NCBI RefSeq assembly: GCF_003172875.1
Contig: NZ_QGKM01000013.1
Span: 161,785 to 225,784, forward strand
Source of the DNA: Leucothrix pacifica
GTDB lineage: Bacteria > Pseudomonadota > Gammaproteobacteria > Thiotrichales > Thiotrichaceae
Reading direction: 5' to 3'
Length of the DNA: 64,000 nt
The position numbers and the translations under genes were made by a program. This document shows positions 36,147 through 45,391 of this stretch, one piece after another; within the stretch, counting starts at the first letter, position 1, and every line of letters starts with the position of its first letter. Under the pieces are notes generated by a model, which worked only from the letters and a program-made list of their open reading frames with translations, was not told where the DNA came from and ran no database searches.

Positions 36147-39100
36147 ATGGTAGATTTGAATAGTAACTCAGAAGTCAATAGCCGATTTTCAGCACGAGGC
36201 ATCTATTATAGATGGCTTGTACAACAATACGGCTCAATCCCCATGCTGGAGTTACAGGAAGATAATCAAGACCCAATTAGCCTCAGAAAAATATTTATTC
36301 CCTTACGCTTGGACATTGAAGATCGTGATGAAAGCTCCTTAAATTCGCCCACCAAATTTAGAGAAGAGAATGAAGATAATCAGTTGGGCCAGGATGCATT
36401 TCAAGAAATAACTCAGCATAGTTTTTTAGTAATATCTGGTAGACCTGGAGCAGGTAAAACAACGCTAATAAAAGCACTTATTAATGAATTATGTGGAACA
36501 CATAGTAGCCGATTTCGAAACCAAATCCATAAACAACATGGAGCTATCTTCACAATACCTGTGATATTACGAGAGTTATCTGATGTTGAGAGCATTCTGG
36601 ACTTTGATAGCTTATTAGCGCGATGGTGGGCTAGGCTAGACGAACTTAACGGATTAGCATTTCAAAGAAAAACATTTTCTGAGCGACTTGACTTAGCTAA
36701 ACTCAAAGCGAGCCTCAAGCACGATAGTTTGCAACCGCTGATTTTATTTGACGGCATAGATGAGGTTGGTAGCTTTGATTTACGTTGTAAGATTTATCAG
36801 ATCGCAAAAGAAGCGAAGAGACGTGGTTACCGAGTTATTTTAACAGGACGCCCTAGTGGACTTGCTGATCTACATATTGCTGTTAAGAATGGGCGATTGA
36901 ACCGCTCATTTGATGAAACTGACTTAAGTCAAATAAATGACAGTCTGAATAACTCTCCAGATCTTGAGCTTCTAAGAACTGCGGAGGCTCTGACTTCTAG
37001 AGATACCTTCCAAACAGCAATAGATAACTTACCCAATAATGATAAAAAACCAGCAGTAGCCAATATTCCAATAAGCCCCAGAGACGAAGAATGGCGATAT
37101 ATCCAGCCATTAACTCGCCCACAAATCGATTTATTTATAAAAAAGTGGTACCAGCTTGATCCAACATGGGTTAGCAAGTTAGGAACTCATCCAGAGGAGT
37201 TTAAAAAAGCACTAGCTGACCCGCAAAGAGATCATTTACTCCCTCTTGCTCGCAGACCAATTTTCTTATCCCTAATGGCAATTGTGCATTGTACTAAAAA
37301 TGAAATGCCTCACGGCCGAGCTGAATTATACAAAACAATTGTTGATGTGTATCTGACCCGACAACGTAAACATAGACGCTTAAAGCTAACAACTACCGGG
37401 GACAGCATGCCGCAATGGGATAGCCATGAGCCACGAACCGCTCTAGGCTTTCTAGCATGGCGTAGTATGCATAGAGATAATGACAGCAATGATAAAAGTG
37501 ACAGACGCATTCTCTGGAAGAGAGAGGAAATGGAGTTTGAATTACAAAAGGCCTTGAAGACTACACTACGATTCAGCGAAGTTACACCTGAAGATGCCCC
37601 TAGCTTAATTAGTTACTATTTGAATCCAGCTGGACTACTAATTGAGCCTATAGAAGGGTACATTCAGTTTGCTCACTTAAGCTTTCAGGAATACCTTTGT
37701 GCAGAGTACTTACAAGGTCAAATGTCTGGACGACGCATCGATGAACTATGGCAAGAAAAAGTTTTAAGCCACCTTGAGTCTCCTGGCTGGCATGAAGTCG
37801 CTTTACTATTACTTACTGTGCATGCCAATAAGACACAAAACCGTGGCCATTTCGAACTAATAAGCTATCTAGATGCATTAAATTACCCACAAGCCAAGCT
37901 TATGTTTTGTGCATTACTCGGGAAAGAACTTCCGATACAAACGAGTGACCGTCAACATTGGTTTGGCCTTTTAGTCATGACTGGGTTAATCCACCCTAAA
38001 ATGCCAGAAATTGAATATCTTCGGGAGTGGCAAGATTTAAATCAAATGGGGCATGAAAGCATCCCTAAAATGCTTGAGAAATTCAATGATGGTGGTGGCG
38101 AGAGTGTTTGGAAGTACCTATGTGAGTTAGGACATAGCAACTCTGCATTAGAGTGGAAAGAAGAGTATTTTGATAACTACTCTGAGCATATCGAACCAAT
38201 ATACAAACGCTGGATTACCCCTCTCGAAGGTGAGTCATGGCCTGTTCAAGCCAATGCGTTTGAAGCACAAAGATTTTCTTTGTTAAGTTTGTTGATAAAA
38301 AGCAGCTGGGGTGGTGTTGATCCTAACAATTTAAATTCACCTGTTAACAGCATAGAACTACAAGCTGCTCTAACAGAGATGTATAAAAAACACCCTACTT
38401 TCTTCAAAAAAGATTATCACCAAGAAGTCCTAGGCAGCCAATTTTTATTCGAGAACTTATTTAATTTAGGAAGCAACCTTGAGAAAGAGATAAGAAAGTC
38501 AATACCTTTAAGCTTATGGCTACCAGAGGGAGAGTACTCCCCTTTCCTATCCATCCAATTCGCTATAGCCAGCAAACTTGCCACAGACGAATATCGCACA
38601 CGTCTTAATATAGCCTTTATACAATTGCAAAGATTTCTCGATATTATAGCTTCTGGAGAGAATGCTCATAATTACCTCAAGAATAGTAAAAAAGTAGGAA
38701 TAGGTTTAGAGTTCATAGACTATAAAAATAGGCGATCTAGTTCTAATCCTAGATTAGCCAGTAGAAACCTAATACGCGCAATGACATATTTATTCTCAAC
38801 CATGATGACATTTACATCTTTAGGAAAGATTAATCCGACACTAACAAATATTACATCTTTAATCGAACTGTCTACTAGTAATTTAACGCCCCCCTTTCCT
38901 TGGTATAAAAACTTCGCAGATTCTTTTAATAGACTAGTTAAACTTCAAGTAATTGGTAATTTAGATATTGAAAAATTGGCAATAGTACGAAGAAATATTA
39001 CATTTACTGGAAATAATTCTACTGCGTGGGACTGGTATATTGAGCAAAGTGAAATACCTGAATTACTGGTAAATCGAGGTGGAAGAACTAACGAACCCTT

Positions 39101-39443
39101 ACCTTTTGAGCTAGGACTATTAACAACAAAAGGCCTTCCAAAACAAATACAAAAGCGAGAAAATATACTCAAGCTCCAAAAATGGGTAGATGACAATGAA
39201 AACTGGTTAAGTTTTGTTTTCCCCAAAGAAACCTTACCTATTGAAACACGTAAACTTTTACTAGAGGATATAGAAGACTTAAAAAAATGTGACTGGTCAC
39301 CCTATGCGTTTATCAAAGCGATAATATCCGATTGGCCAGAAAACAAAAAGACCTTTAATTGCTCATTTAAGGCTTCTGAAAAAAGATTGAGTAAATCCAT
39401 TGATACACTTTTTTCGACACAATCTGAAGTGGTAGATAAATAA
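36147..39443 (+). CDS. NACHT-domain STAND NTPase
   Basis: 1098 residues. Walker A is GRPGAGKTT (98-106). Walker B is LILFDGIDE (198-206), the NACHT form with a second acidic pair. Sensor 1 is ILTGRPSG (231-238). FAHLSFQEYLCAEYL (508-522) is the winged-helix motif typical of NACHT proteins. Residues 1-90 are a linker-like segment (LRKIFIPLRL) without a recognisable nuclease, protease or TIR effector. About 570 C-terminal residues look helical, a likely sensor region, without clear repeats. The ATG directly follows the KAP stop, with GGTGAG six bases upstream, so the two are translationally coupled. Codon and base use is AT-rich, strongest in the 3' half. Bacterial NACHT proteins are known antiphage sensors. 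Confidence 0.88.
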   Translation: MVDLNSNSEVNSRFSARGIYYRWLVQQYGSIPMLELQEDNQDPISLRKIFIPLRLDIEDRDESSLNSPTKFREENEDNQLGQDAFQEITQHSFLVISGRPGAGKTTLIKALINELCGTHSSRFRNQIHKQHGAIFTIPVILRELSDVESILDFDSLLARWWARLDELNGLAFQRKTFSERLDLAKLKASLKHDSLQPLILFDGIDEVGSFDLRCKIYQIAKEAKRRGYRVILTGRPSGLADLHIAVKNGRLNRSFDETDLSQINDSLNNSPDLELLRTAEALTSRDTFQTAIDNLPNNDKKPAVANIPISPRDEEWRYIQPLTRPQIDLFIKKWYQLDPTWVSKLGTHPEEFKKALADPQRDHLLPLARRPIFLSLMAIVHCTKNEMPHGRAELYKTIVDVYLTRQRKHRRLKLTTTGDSMPQWDSHEPRTALGFLAWRSMHRDNDSNDKSDRRILWKREEMEFELQKALKTTLRFSEVTPEDAPSLISYYLNPAGLLIEPIEGYIQFAHLSFQEYLCAEYLQGQMSGRRIDELWQEKVLSHLESPGWHEVALLLLTVHANKTQNRGHFELISYLDALNYPQAKLMFCALLGKELPIQTSDRQHWFGLLVMTGLIHPKMPEIEYLREWQDLNQMGHESIPKMLEKFNDGGGESVWKYLCELGHSNSALEWKEEYFDNYSEHIEPIYKRWITPLEGESWPVQANAFEAQRFSLLSLLIKSSWGGVDPNNLNSPVNSIELQAALTEMYKKHPTFFKKDYHQEVLGSQFLFENLFNLGSNLEKEIRKSIPLSLWLPEGEYSPFLSIQFAIASKLATDEYRTRLNIAFIQLQRFLDIIASGENAHNYLKNSKKVGIGLEFIDYKNRRSSSNPRLASRNLIRAMTYLFSTMMTFTSLGKINPTLTNITSLIELSTSNLTPPFPWYKNFADSFNRLVKLQVIGNLDIEKLAIVRRNITFTGNNSTAWDWYIEQSEIPELLVNRGGRTNEPLPFELGLLTTKGLPKQIQKRENILKLQKWVDDNENWLSFVFPKETLPIETRKLLLEDIEDLKKCDWSPYAFIKAIISDWPENKKTFNCSFKASEKRLSKSIDTLFSTQSEVVDK

Positions 39444-39469
39444 TTATGACTTACAGAAGACTCAACCAA

Positions 39470-40069
39470 TTAATTCAACATCAGGTTTCGATCGCCTACC
39501 CGCTCCACATCTTCATTCTGGTGTGTAATCAGTAGTACCGTTTTATTGCCAGCCTTAGCGGTTTCACGCACCCAGTCATTTGCAATCAGGCGCGTCGTAG
39601 AATCCAACTCAGCAAATGGTTCATCCAGCAATACAATGGGCTCTGGTCGCAATAATGTCCTTAAAATCGCAATACGCTGACGCTGTCCACCCGATAATTT
39701 CAATGGTGATTTATCCAGCTGATCGCTGACCTCCAATACCGCTGCTGCCTGCCGAATTCGCTGCTCGATATCATCGCCCACTAAACCAAACTGCAAGTTC
39801 TGCCAGACACTGAGGTGCTCAAATAAATTGTGCTCCTGAAACAGCATACTCACCGGTCGCTGTGTCACTTTGAGGGGCAGCAGCGATTCACCCTGCCAGC
39901 GGACATCACCTTTAGCAGCTTGCTCAAATCCAGCAATCACGTTGAGTAAAGTGGTCTTACCGACACCACTTCGCCCCTGAATGGTTAAAATCTCACCTAC
40001 GTCGACAGTGAAGTCGTAATTTAGCGTGACACCCTTCCAAGCCACTTCCAGCTGATCAATTTCCAGCAT
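39470..40069 (-). CDS. thiQ: Thiamine ABC transporter ATP-binding protein
   Basis: 199 residues from the ATG at 40069, which has AAAGGAG seven bases upstream; a longer reading to 40108 adds 13 residues without support. Walker A is GRSGVGKTT, the Q-loop is SMLFQEHNLFEHLSV, the signature is LSGGQRQR and Walker B is IVLLDEPFAELD. The LFQEHNLFEHLSVWQN segment is typical of ThiQ. It overlaps the thiP 3' end by 14 bases. The substrate-binding gene thiB is not adjacent. Confidence 0.9.
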   Translation of the reverse strand: MLEIDQLEVAWKGVTLNYDFTVDVGEILTIQGRSGVGKTTLLNVIAGFEQAAKGDVRWQGESLLPLKVTQRPVSMLFQEHNLFEHLSVWQNLQFGLVGDDIEQRIRQAAAVLEVSDQLDKSPLKLSGGQRQRIAILRTLLRPEPIVLLDEPFAELDSTTRLIANDWVRETAKAGNKTVLLITHQNEDVERVGDRNLMLN

Positions 40070-41624
40070 GTCGCCGACTCCTTTCAAAATACAGCACGAT
40101 GATCGCACAAATTAATAACAAGATTGCAGAAGCCAAAGAGGCTTCAGCCATACGATATGTGCCTGCAAAGCGGTAGATTAACCAAGGCAAGGTCATCCAG
40201 TCTTCGTCACCAAAAATTGAAAATATAGCCACGTCACCCATGGCAAATAGCAGAACCAATGAAAAGCTAAATAGCAGCGTGCCTTTCAACCACGGCAGTT
40301 CTACTTTTAAGCGTGCCCAGCCAGTGAGTTTTAAGGAGTCGGCCAAGCGATAATATTGCTGATCAAATTGTAATAACCGAGGTCTTAGATGCTGCGCTGC
40401 GAATGGCACGATGACGGCGGCATTTAATAAAACAACAAACAGCATTCCCCAAGCATCAAGGTCAATCCGAGGCAGGAAGTAAACATAGAGACCGACTGAT
40501 AGCACCATCGCGGGTGCCAGCAAAGTGTGCATGCCTAACCATTCGTGGAGCAACTGTAACTTGTGCTGCCCTCTAATGGCTGATTGCCTCAACGGTATTA
40601 GCACTCCGTAGGCAACGACCAATGCGATTGAAGCACTCATTACGCCAACTACGAGCGTTGTCAGTGTGGGTAATAACACGGATTGCCAGTTAAATTTCTG
40701 CCAATTCATCTCTGCGATGCCAGGAATTAACGCGAGTAACGGCATTAACAAAATACACCAGACTAATGTGTACAACACGGCATTGAACACACTCACTAAA
40801 GCAGACGGTTTTGGCAGCCACTGTCGCACGCTGGTTTCCGCAGATAACCAATTTACCGAACCCCAACGCGACACCATGACGTAGAGCAAGCCTGTGATGG
40901 CGAACTGAATCCACGCCAAAGCCAGTGCTTCGGGAATATTAAAATCGTATTTGAGTGCCTGAAACACAGCTACTTCAAGCGTCGTAGCCTGTGGCCCACC
41001 GCCTAGAGCCAATACCACAGCAAAACTGTTAAAACACAACACCGCAATAAAACCAAACAACCGTAAAAAAGTTGCCTTAAGGCTAGCCCACTCTACCCAA
41101 CGCAGACGCTGCAGGGGAGTAAACTTTAATTGTCCCGCAAGCTTCCAACTAGTGTCCGGAATATTGTTCATCTGCTGATATAAAACACGCACTGCGAAAG
41201 GCATATTCAGAAAAACATGGGCGATTAAGATGCCATGCAAACCGTATAAATTCCAACCTTCAACCCATCCACTCACTAGTAATCCGGAACGCCCTAACAA
41301 GACGACCAAGCCAGTAATTAACACCAGTGTTGGCATAATAAAACATAATAAACAAAGACTTAGAAAACCAGAGCGAAACGGTAACCACGGAGAATAATAC
41401 AAGGCTCGGGCAATTGGCCAAGCTAATACAACCGACAGTATCGCGCTAAGACCTGCTTGCTTGAGTGAGAACCCGAGAATTGACCAGAAGTAAGAATCAT
41501 GCAATAACGACCAGTCAGCACCAGAGTTTCCCTTACTGGCGGAGAATCCCATTAAGCCATAGAAGGCGAGTGCTGTCATAGACAACAATAACGCCAGACT
41601 AAATTTGCCAAACAACTGCGTCAT
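40056..41624 (-). CDS. thiP: Thiamine ABC transporter permease
   Basis: 522 residues from the ATG at 41624; upstream in-frame codons add a Cys-rich tail that overlaps the divergent thiK start and is unlikely. It has about 12 membrane helices and two permease modules, each with an EAA loop (around SWKLAGQLKFTPLQRLRWVE and YRLADSLKLTGWARLKVELP). Length and two-module form match ThiP. It imports thiamine or its phosphates together with ThiQ and a periplasmic ThiB. Confidence 0.9.
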   Translation of the reverse strand: MTQLFGKFSLALLLSMTALAFYGLMGFSASKGNSGADWSLLHDSYFWSILGFSLKQAGLSAILSVVLAWPIARALYYSPWLPFRSGFLSLCLLCFIMPTLVLITGLVVLLGRSGLLVSGWVEGWNLYGLHGILIAHVFLNMPFAVRVLYQQMNNIPDTSWKLAGQLKFTPLQRLRWVEWASLKATFLRLFGFIAVLCFNSFAVVLALGGGPQATTLEVAVFQALKYDFNIPEALALAWIQFAITGLLYVMVSRWGSVNWLSAETSVRQWLPKPSALVSVFNAVLYTLVWCILLMPLLALIPGIAEMNWQKFNWQSVLLPTLTTLVVGVMSASIALVVAYGVLIPLRQSAIRGQHKLQLLHEWLGMHTLLAPAMVLSVGLYVYFLPRIDLDAWGMLFVVLLNAAVIVPFAAQHLRPRLLQFDQQYYRLADSLKLTGWARLKVELPWLKGTLLFSFSLVLLFAMGDVAIFSIFGDEDWMTLPWLIYRFAGTYRMAEASLASAILLLICAIIVLYFERSRRHAGN

Positions 41625-41679
41625 TGCACCGTCCGAAAATGCGAAGATGCGATTATAGTGCAAGCGACAGGAACATACT

Positions 41680-42570
41680 ATGCAGCCGGACTGGCAACAG
41701 GAGATCAACCAACAACTTGGCGGTAACTATGCATGGAGACCTTTTGCTAAAGGCAGTAGTAACACACTGTATCTTGGGCAACCGCCAGAACCACAATGTA
41801 GTGACTCGGATAAGACCAACAGTCATCATGACAATTCAAACCATCGCGATCACGATAATCCTCAGGCAGTCATTCTAAGACTGAACGCCCCCACGCACCT
41901 CACTCCCGGAGTGGATCGACAACGCGAAGCGGCATTACTTAGGCTCATCAAAAGTCAAAACTGGGCTCCAAATATTATCAAAAACAATGTTAATGATGGC
42001 TGGTGCGCTATGACTCTATACCACGCGATGACAACTGAACAACCATTATCCGCACCACTGACGTCTCAGCTTATCAAAGCCGTTTCTGAGCTACAGAAAA
42101 TTACGACTAAAAAGCCACTAAGCAAGCAACTAACCACCGCATTGACAGTGGATTATAATGTACTCTGGGAAACAACCTACGTCCCTCAGGCAACAGCCAG
42201 ACATGACCAGATCACGCTTGATTTAATTGATGAGATCAAACAAAACCTTCGTGAGTTACCACTAGTACCCACCTGTCTGGTTCATCATGATCTGCACCTG
42301 GGCAACCTGGTGTTGAAGCCTTGTGACCAGCACTCAAGCGCAACACAGGATCAGTTAATTATTCTCGACTGGGAGTACGGCGGACTAGGCAATCCTTGGT
42401 TAGATGCTGCTGCATTAGCAAACTTTTTCAAGATACCTGCCCGAACGATTGCCACTCTCCCTGCCTTCCACTATCTTGATCCCTGCACATTTGAACAGGG
42501 CTTAGTAAAAGCCTTTGATATCAGAGATTTAATCAATAAACTGTGGTACCGGGCCAGAGGCGAAATCTAA
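41680..42570 (+). CDS. thiK: Aminoglycoside-phosphotransferase-fold kinase, probably thiamine kinase
   Basis: 296 residues. The catalytic loop is CLVHHDLHLGNLVL and the metal-binding motif is IILDWEYGGLGNPWLDAAAL, as in the choline/thiamine kinase group. A short N-terminal lobe (FAKGSSNTLYLG) is interrupted at residues 39-61 by an insert rich in His, Asp and Asn. Divergence from thiPQ across 55 bases supports a thiamine-salvage role; choline or another small alcohol is an alternative. AGGA lies seven bases before the ATG. Confidence 0.72.
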   Translation: MQPDWQQEINQQLGGNYAWRPFAKGSSNTLYLGQPPEPQCSDSDKTNSHHDNSNHRDHDNPQAVILRLNAPTHLTPGVDRQREAALLRLIKSQNWAPNIIKNNVNDGWCAMTLYHAMTTEQPLSAPLTSQLIKAVSELQKITTKKPLSKQLTTALTVDYNVLWETTYVPQATARHDQITLDLIDEIKQNLRELPLVPTCLVHHDLHLGNLVLKPCDQHSSATQDQLIILDWEYGGLGNPWLDAAALANFFKIPARTIATLPAFHYLDPCTFEQGLVKAFDIRDLINKLWYRARGEI

Positions 42571-42574
42571 CTTC

Positions 42575-43771
42575 ATGACTAACGTGGTAAGACATACGAT
42601 GCAAAAACTGACGGCCAGTGATGCCAGAAAATTAGTTCTGATTAGCCAAGGAATCCATCGCGAGAGTGATTTTAAAACTGGCAAAGCAGGTGTCGTTGAT
42701 GCCGTTGAAAAACTCAGCTATATCCAAATTGATACCATATCGGTGGTCGAACGCGCCCACCATCACACATTGTGGAATCGTCTCAAACACTACCATCCTT
42801 CACAGCTCGACTCTGCACTCAATGATCGGGATCTATTCGAGTACTGGTCACATGCTGCCGCTTTTTTACCGATGAGTGATTACCGCTATTCCCTTCCCCG
42901 CAAACATGCGCTGGCGAATGGCGAAACACACTGGTACAAGCGCGAACCCAAAGAAATGGCCTACGTGCTTGACCGTATTCGTGCAGAGGGAGCGTTACAA
43001 GCTTCGGACTTCGCTCAACAGCGTTCTGTGCAAGGTGGATGGGAGGAGCAAAAGCCTGCCAAGCGCGCACTGGAGCAATTATTTATGGAGGGCGAGCTAA
43101 TGATCACTGCACGCCAGGGCTTCCAGAAGGTTTTTGATCTGACTGAGCGCGTGCTGCCTGACCACATAGATAGCTCAACACCCAGTGAACAAGCATTTTT
43201 TGATCACCTCATCATGCGTTATTTGTCAGCAAATGGCTTGGGAACGGCGGCTGAAATTAGCTATCTGCGTAAAAAAATCAAGCCCGGCATTCAGGCGCGT
43301 TGTATGGAACTGGTTAAAGAGGGAGCTCTACAGGCAGTGAGTGTCGGTGATCTCAAGTATTTTGCCCTCAGTGACTATTGTAGCCTGCTAGAGAAGAAAC
43401 TGAGCCGTCAAAAAGTGAAAATACTCTCACCCTTCGACAATCTGCTAATTCAACGACAACGCATGCGGGACTTGTTTAACTTTGATTATCAGATTGAGTG
43501 CTACGTACCAAAAGATAAACGCAAACATGGTTACTTTGTCTTACCCATTCTGCAAGGTCAGGAGTTTGTTGGCAGGCTTGATGCCAAAATAGATCGTAAA
43601 ACCGGACATCTCAGCGTACATAACCTCTACATAGAAAGTAACAATGCCGACTTCGTGCTTGAGCACCTACAACCGGCACTTCAAGCGTTTATGAGATTCA
43701 ATGGTGGAAAGACTTTAGAAATAATAAAAGCTCATCACCTGGATAAGCCTTTTGATATTGCTTTAAATTAA
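42575..43771 (+). CDS. AlkX/YcaQ-type DNA glycosylase
   Basis: 398 residues of the winged-helix family that unhooks interstrand crosslinks and removes alkylated bases. The motif YIQIDTISVVERAHHHTLWNRL contains the Gln-x-Asp catalytic element of the AlkX branch. FEYWSHAAAFLPMSDYRY and LSPFDNLLIQRQRMRDLFNFDY are further family motifs. It starts 4 bases after thiK. The ATG at 42575 or 42599 may be the true start; neither has a strong ribosome site. Confidence 0.85.
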   Translation: MTNVVRHTMQKLTASDARKLVLISQGIHRESDFKTGKAGVVDAVEKLSYIQIDTISVVERAHHHTLWNRLKHYHPSQLDSALNDRDLFEYWSHAAAFLPMSDYRYSLPRKHALANGETHWYKREPKEMAYVLDRIRAEGALQASDFAQQRSVQGGWEEQKPAKRALEQLFMEGELMITARQGFQKVFDLTERVLPDHIDSSTPSEQAFFDHLIMRYLSANGLGTAAEISYLRKKIKPGIQARCMELVKEGALQAVSVGDLKYFALSDYCSLLEKKLSRQKVKILSPFDNLLIQRQRMRDLFNFDYQIECYVPKDKRKHGYFVLPILQGQEFVGRLDAKIDRKTGHLSVHNLYIESNNADFVLEHLQPALQAFMRFNGGKTLEIIKAHHLDKPFDIALN

Positions 43772-43803
43772 AGCAGATCTAACAGGAGATACACTGACTG
43801 AAG

Positions 43804-44292
43804 TTACTCAGCGCCAATCACTGCAAAACCTTGATCTCTCATCGCGACCAGTACGGAATCACCCGAGTCATCAACACGAAACTCACCGTACTTAGCTGCC
43901 TCATATAACTTCGCCTTCCCTTCCTGAAAGAAAAATGCATTGGTCGCAAACTTAATCGCCCTTCCGCGCAATCGGTAAAGCATTTTAACTTCGCCCTCTT
44001 TTAAGTCAGACAAGTCATCAATACGAGAAAAGCGTCCGACGCCTTGCTGGTCAAGGGCTAGTATCACATAGCCATCTCTTGCCTTACTCTCTTGAATTAA
44101 GGCACGGGCCTCTCTGGCGACAGCGAAGCGCAAGGCCATATAATCGCCTTGCATCAAGGAGCGAGGATCAACAGGCTCCAATTCTAGTAACACCGTCCTA
44201 CCATGCGTCACTAATTGCTCACGCTGATAAATACTGTAATTCACCAGCATTAAGATCAGCACTCCCAGCAGCACTATCCAATACTTACGCAT
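43804..44292 (-). CDS. GDYXXLXY domain membrane-anchored protein
   Basis: 162 residues with one N-terminal membrane helix (YWIVLLGVLILMLVNYSIYQ) and an outward domain containing the family motif QGDYMALRFAV after PVDPRSLM. It overlaps the DUF4401 gene by 8 bases. The three genes here (DUF2157, DUF4401, GDYXXLXY) commonly occur together. The function is unknown. Confidence 0.88.
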   Translation of the reverse strand: MRKYWIVLLGVLILMLVNYSIYQREQLVTHGRTVLLELEPVDPRSLMQGDYMALRFAVAREARALIQESKARDGYVILALDQQGVGRFSRIDDLSDLKEGEVKMLYRLRGRAIKFATNAFFFQEGKAKLYEAAKYGEFRVDDSGDSVLVAMRDQGFAVIGAE

Positions 44293-45391
44293 CTGCTGCT
44301 CCTTTGGGCCAGAAATGTTTGAGAACTTGTCGTACCGCTAACAAAACCAAACCACTCCCAAAGAGCAAAATTGATTTTTGCAGAAGTGTGAGGTGTAACA
44401 GGTAATAGAACTGTGAAATGAACACCACCAGCGTTACCAAACCCAAGCCCGTTAAAATAGTGTTACCACGCGAGTAACCTAATAAGACCACGACGATACC
44501 AACCGTAATACCGGGTGCCTGTAAGCCAATAAGCGTCACCAGCACGGCAAGCACTAATGACGCGATTGAGATGCTACTGCCCAGTGCGATCTCGCCACGC
44601 TTGAGCAATACAAAGACCAAGGCAATCAGTATCACCCCCAGACACAACGACGCCAGCCATTCACCGACCGCACCACCTAATGATTGTATACCAAAGACAT
44701 TCTGCCAAAAGCGACCATCATCCCAGAAGTGATTCTGTGTGAGTAAATGAGAAATACTGACGATAATTAATGAGTACCCCAAGGCTCGCAGCATTTCCCC
44801 ATACCTCGCCCAATGAAACTCTTGCAGCCATAGCATTGTCCCGGCAGCTAAAGTAATTGCCAGTGTAAAGGGATATAAACCGTATTGGTTCAATAGAAAA
44901 ACTGCCGCCCCCACACCAATCAATGCGGACCATGTGCGATGCAAAATATTTGGCACGACCAGAAACAGGATGCTTTGCAGAACCACAAGCACCATCGCAA
45001 CCTGCCTAACCCTACTGATAAACGCTTCAGTATCCTGAAACAGATTGAGCCCTTTGAGGATGCTGTAGACCAGTAGCGCCTGCCCTGCCAAACTCACCGC
45101 AAAAGCAAACTGTTTCGCAAAGTCATTATGATGAGTGGCACGGTAAATAATGACTGCCACCAAACATGCCCCAGCCCCTAACATACCCGCAACCACTGCA
45201 GAGTCCGTCAGTAGCGCAAAGCCACCGAATAACGCACCGAGTAGCAAAATGGCACCTACCCAACCAGCAATACCAAGCATTGTTCGCACATACCACGGCG
45301 CCGTGTCGTCATTAAATTCTGGCTCTTCGCCGGTCACTAAACCCTGTGTCAGCAACTTCTGCCAGAGCAAGGAATGAGAGGATTTCTTCAT
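44285..45391 (-). CDS. DUF4401 polytopic membrane protein
   Basis: 368 residues with about ten membrane helices after a charged N-terminus that contains WYVRTMLGIAGWVGAILLLG, the typical DUF4401 opening. The ATG overlaps the DUF2157 stop by four bases. The function is unknown. The fixed gene order suggests a membrane complex with its neighbours. Confidence 0.85.
   Translation of the reverse strand: MKKSSHSLLWQKLLTQGLVTGEEPEFNDDTAPWYVRTMLGIAGWVGAILLLGALFGGFALLTDSAVVAGMLGAGACLVAVIIYRATHHNDFAKQFAFAVSLAGQALLVYSILKGLNLFQDTEAFISRVRQVAMVLVVLQSILFLVVPNILHRTWSALIGVGAAVFLLNQYGLYPFTLAITLAAGTMLWLQEFHWARYGEMLRALGYSLIIVSISHLLTQNHFWDDGRFWQNVFGIQSLGGAVGEWLASLCLGVILIALVFVLLKRGEIALGSSISIASLVLAVLVTLIGLQAPGITVGIVVVLLGYSRGNTILTGLGLVTLVVFISQFYYLLHLTLLQKSILLFGSGLVLLAVRQVLKHFWPKGAADA

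Noticed and set aside
41625..41679. Thiamine riboswitch between thiP and thiK
   Set aside because: The gap is only 55 bases, too short for a TPP riboswitch, and no THI-box motif was seen.
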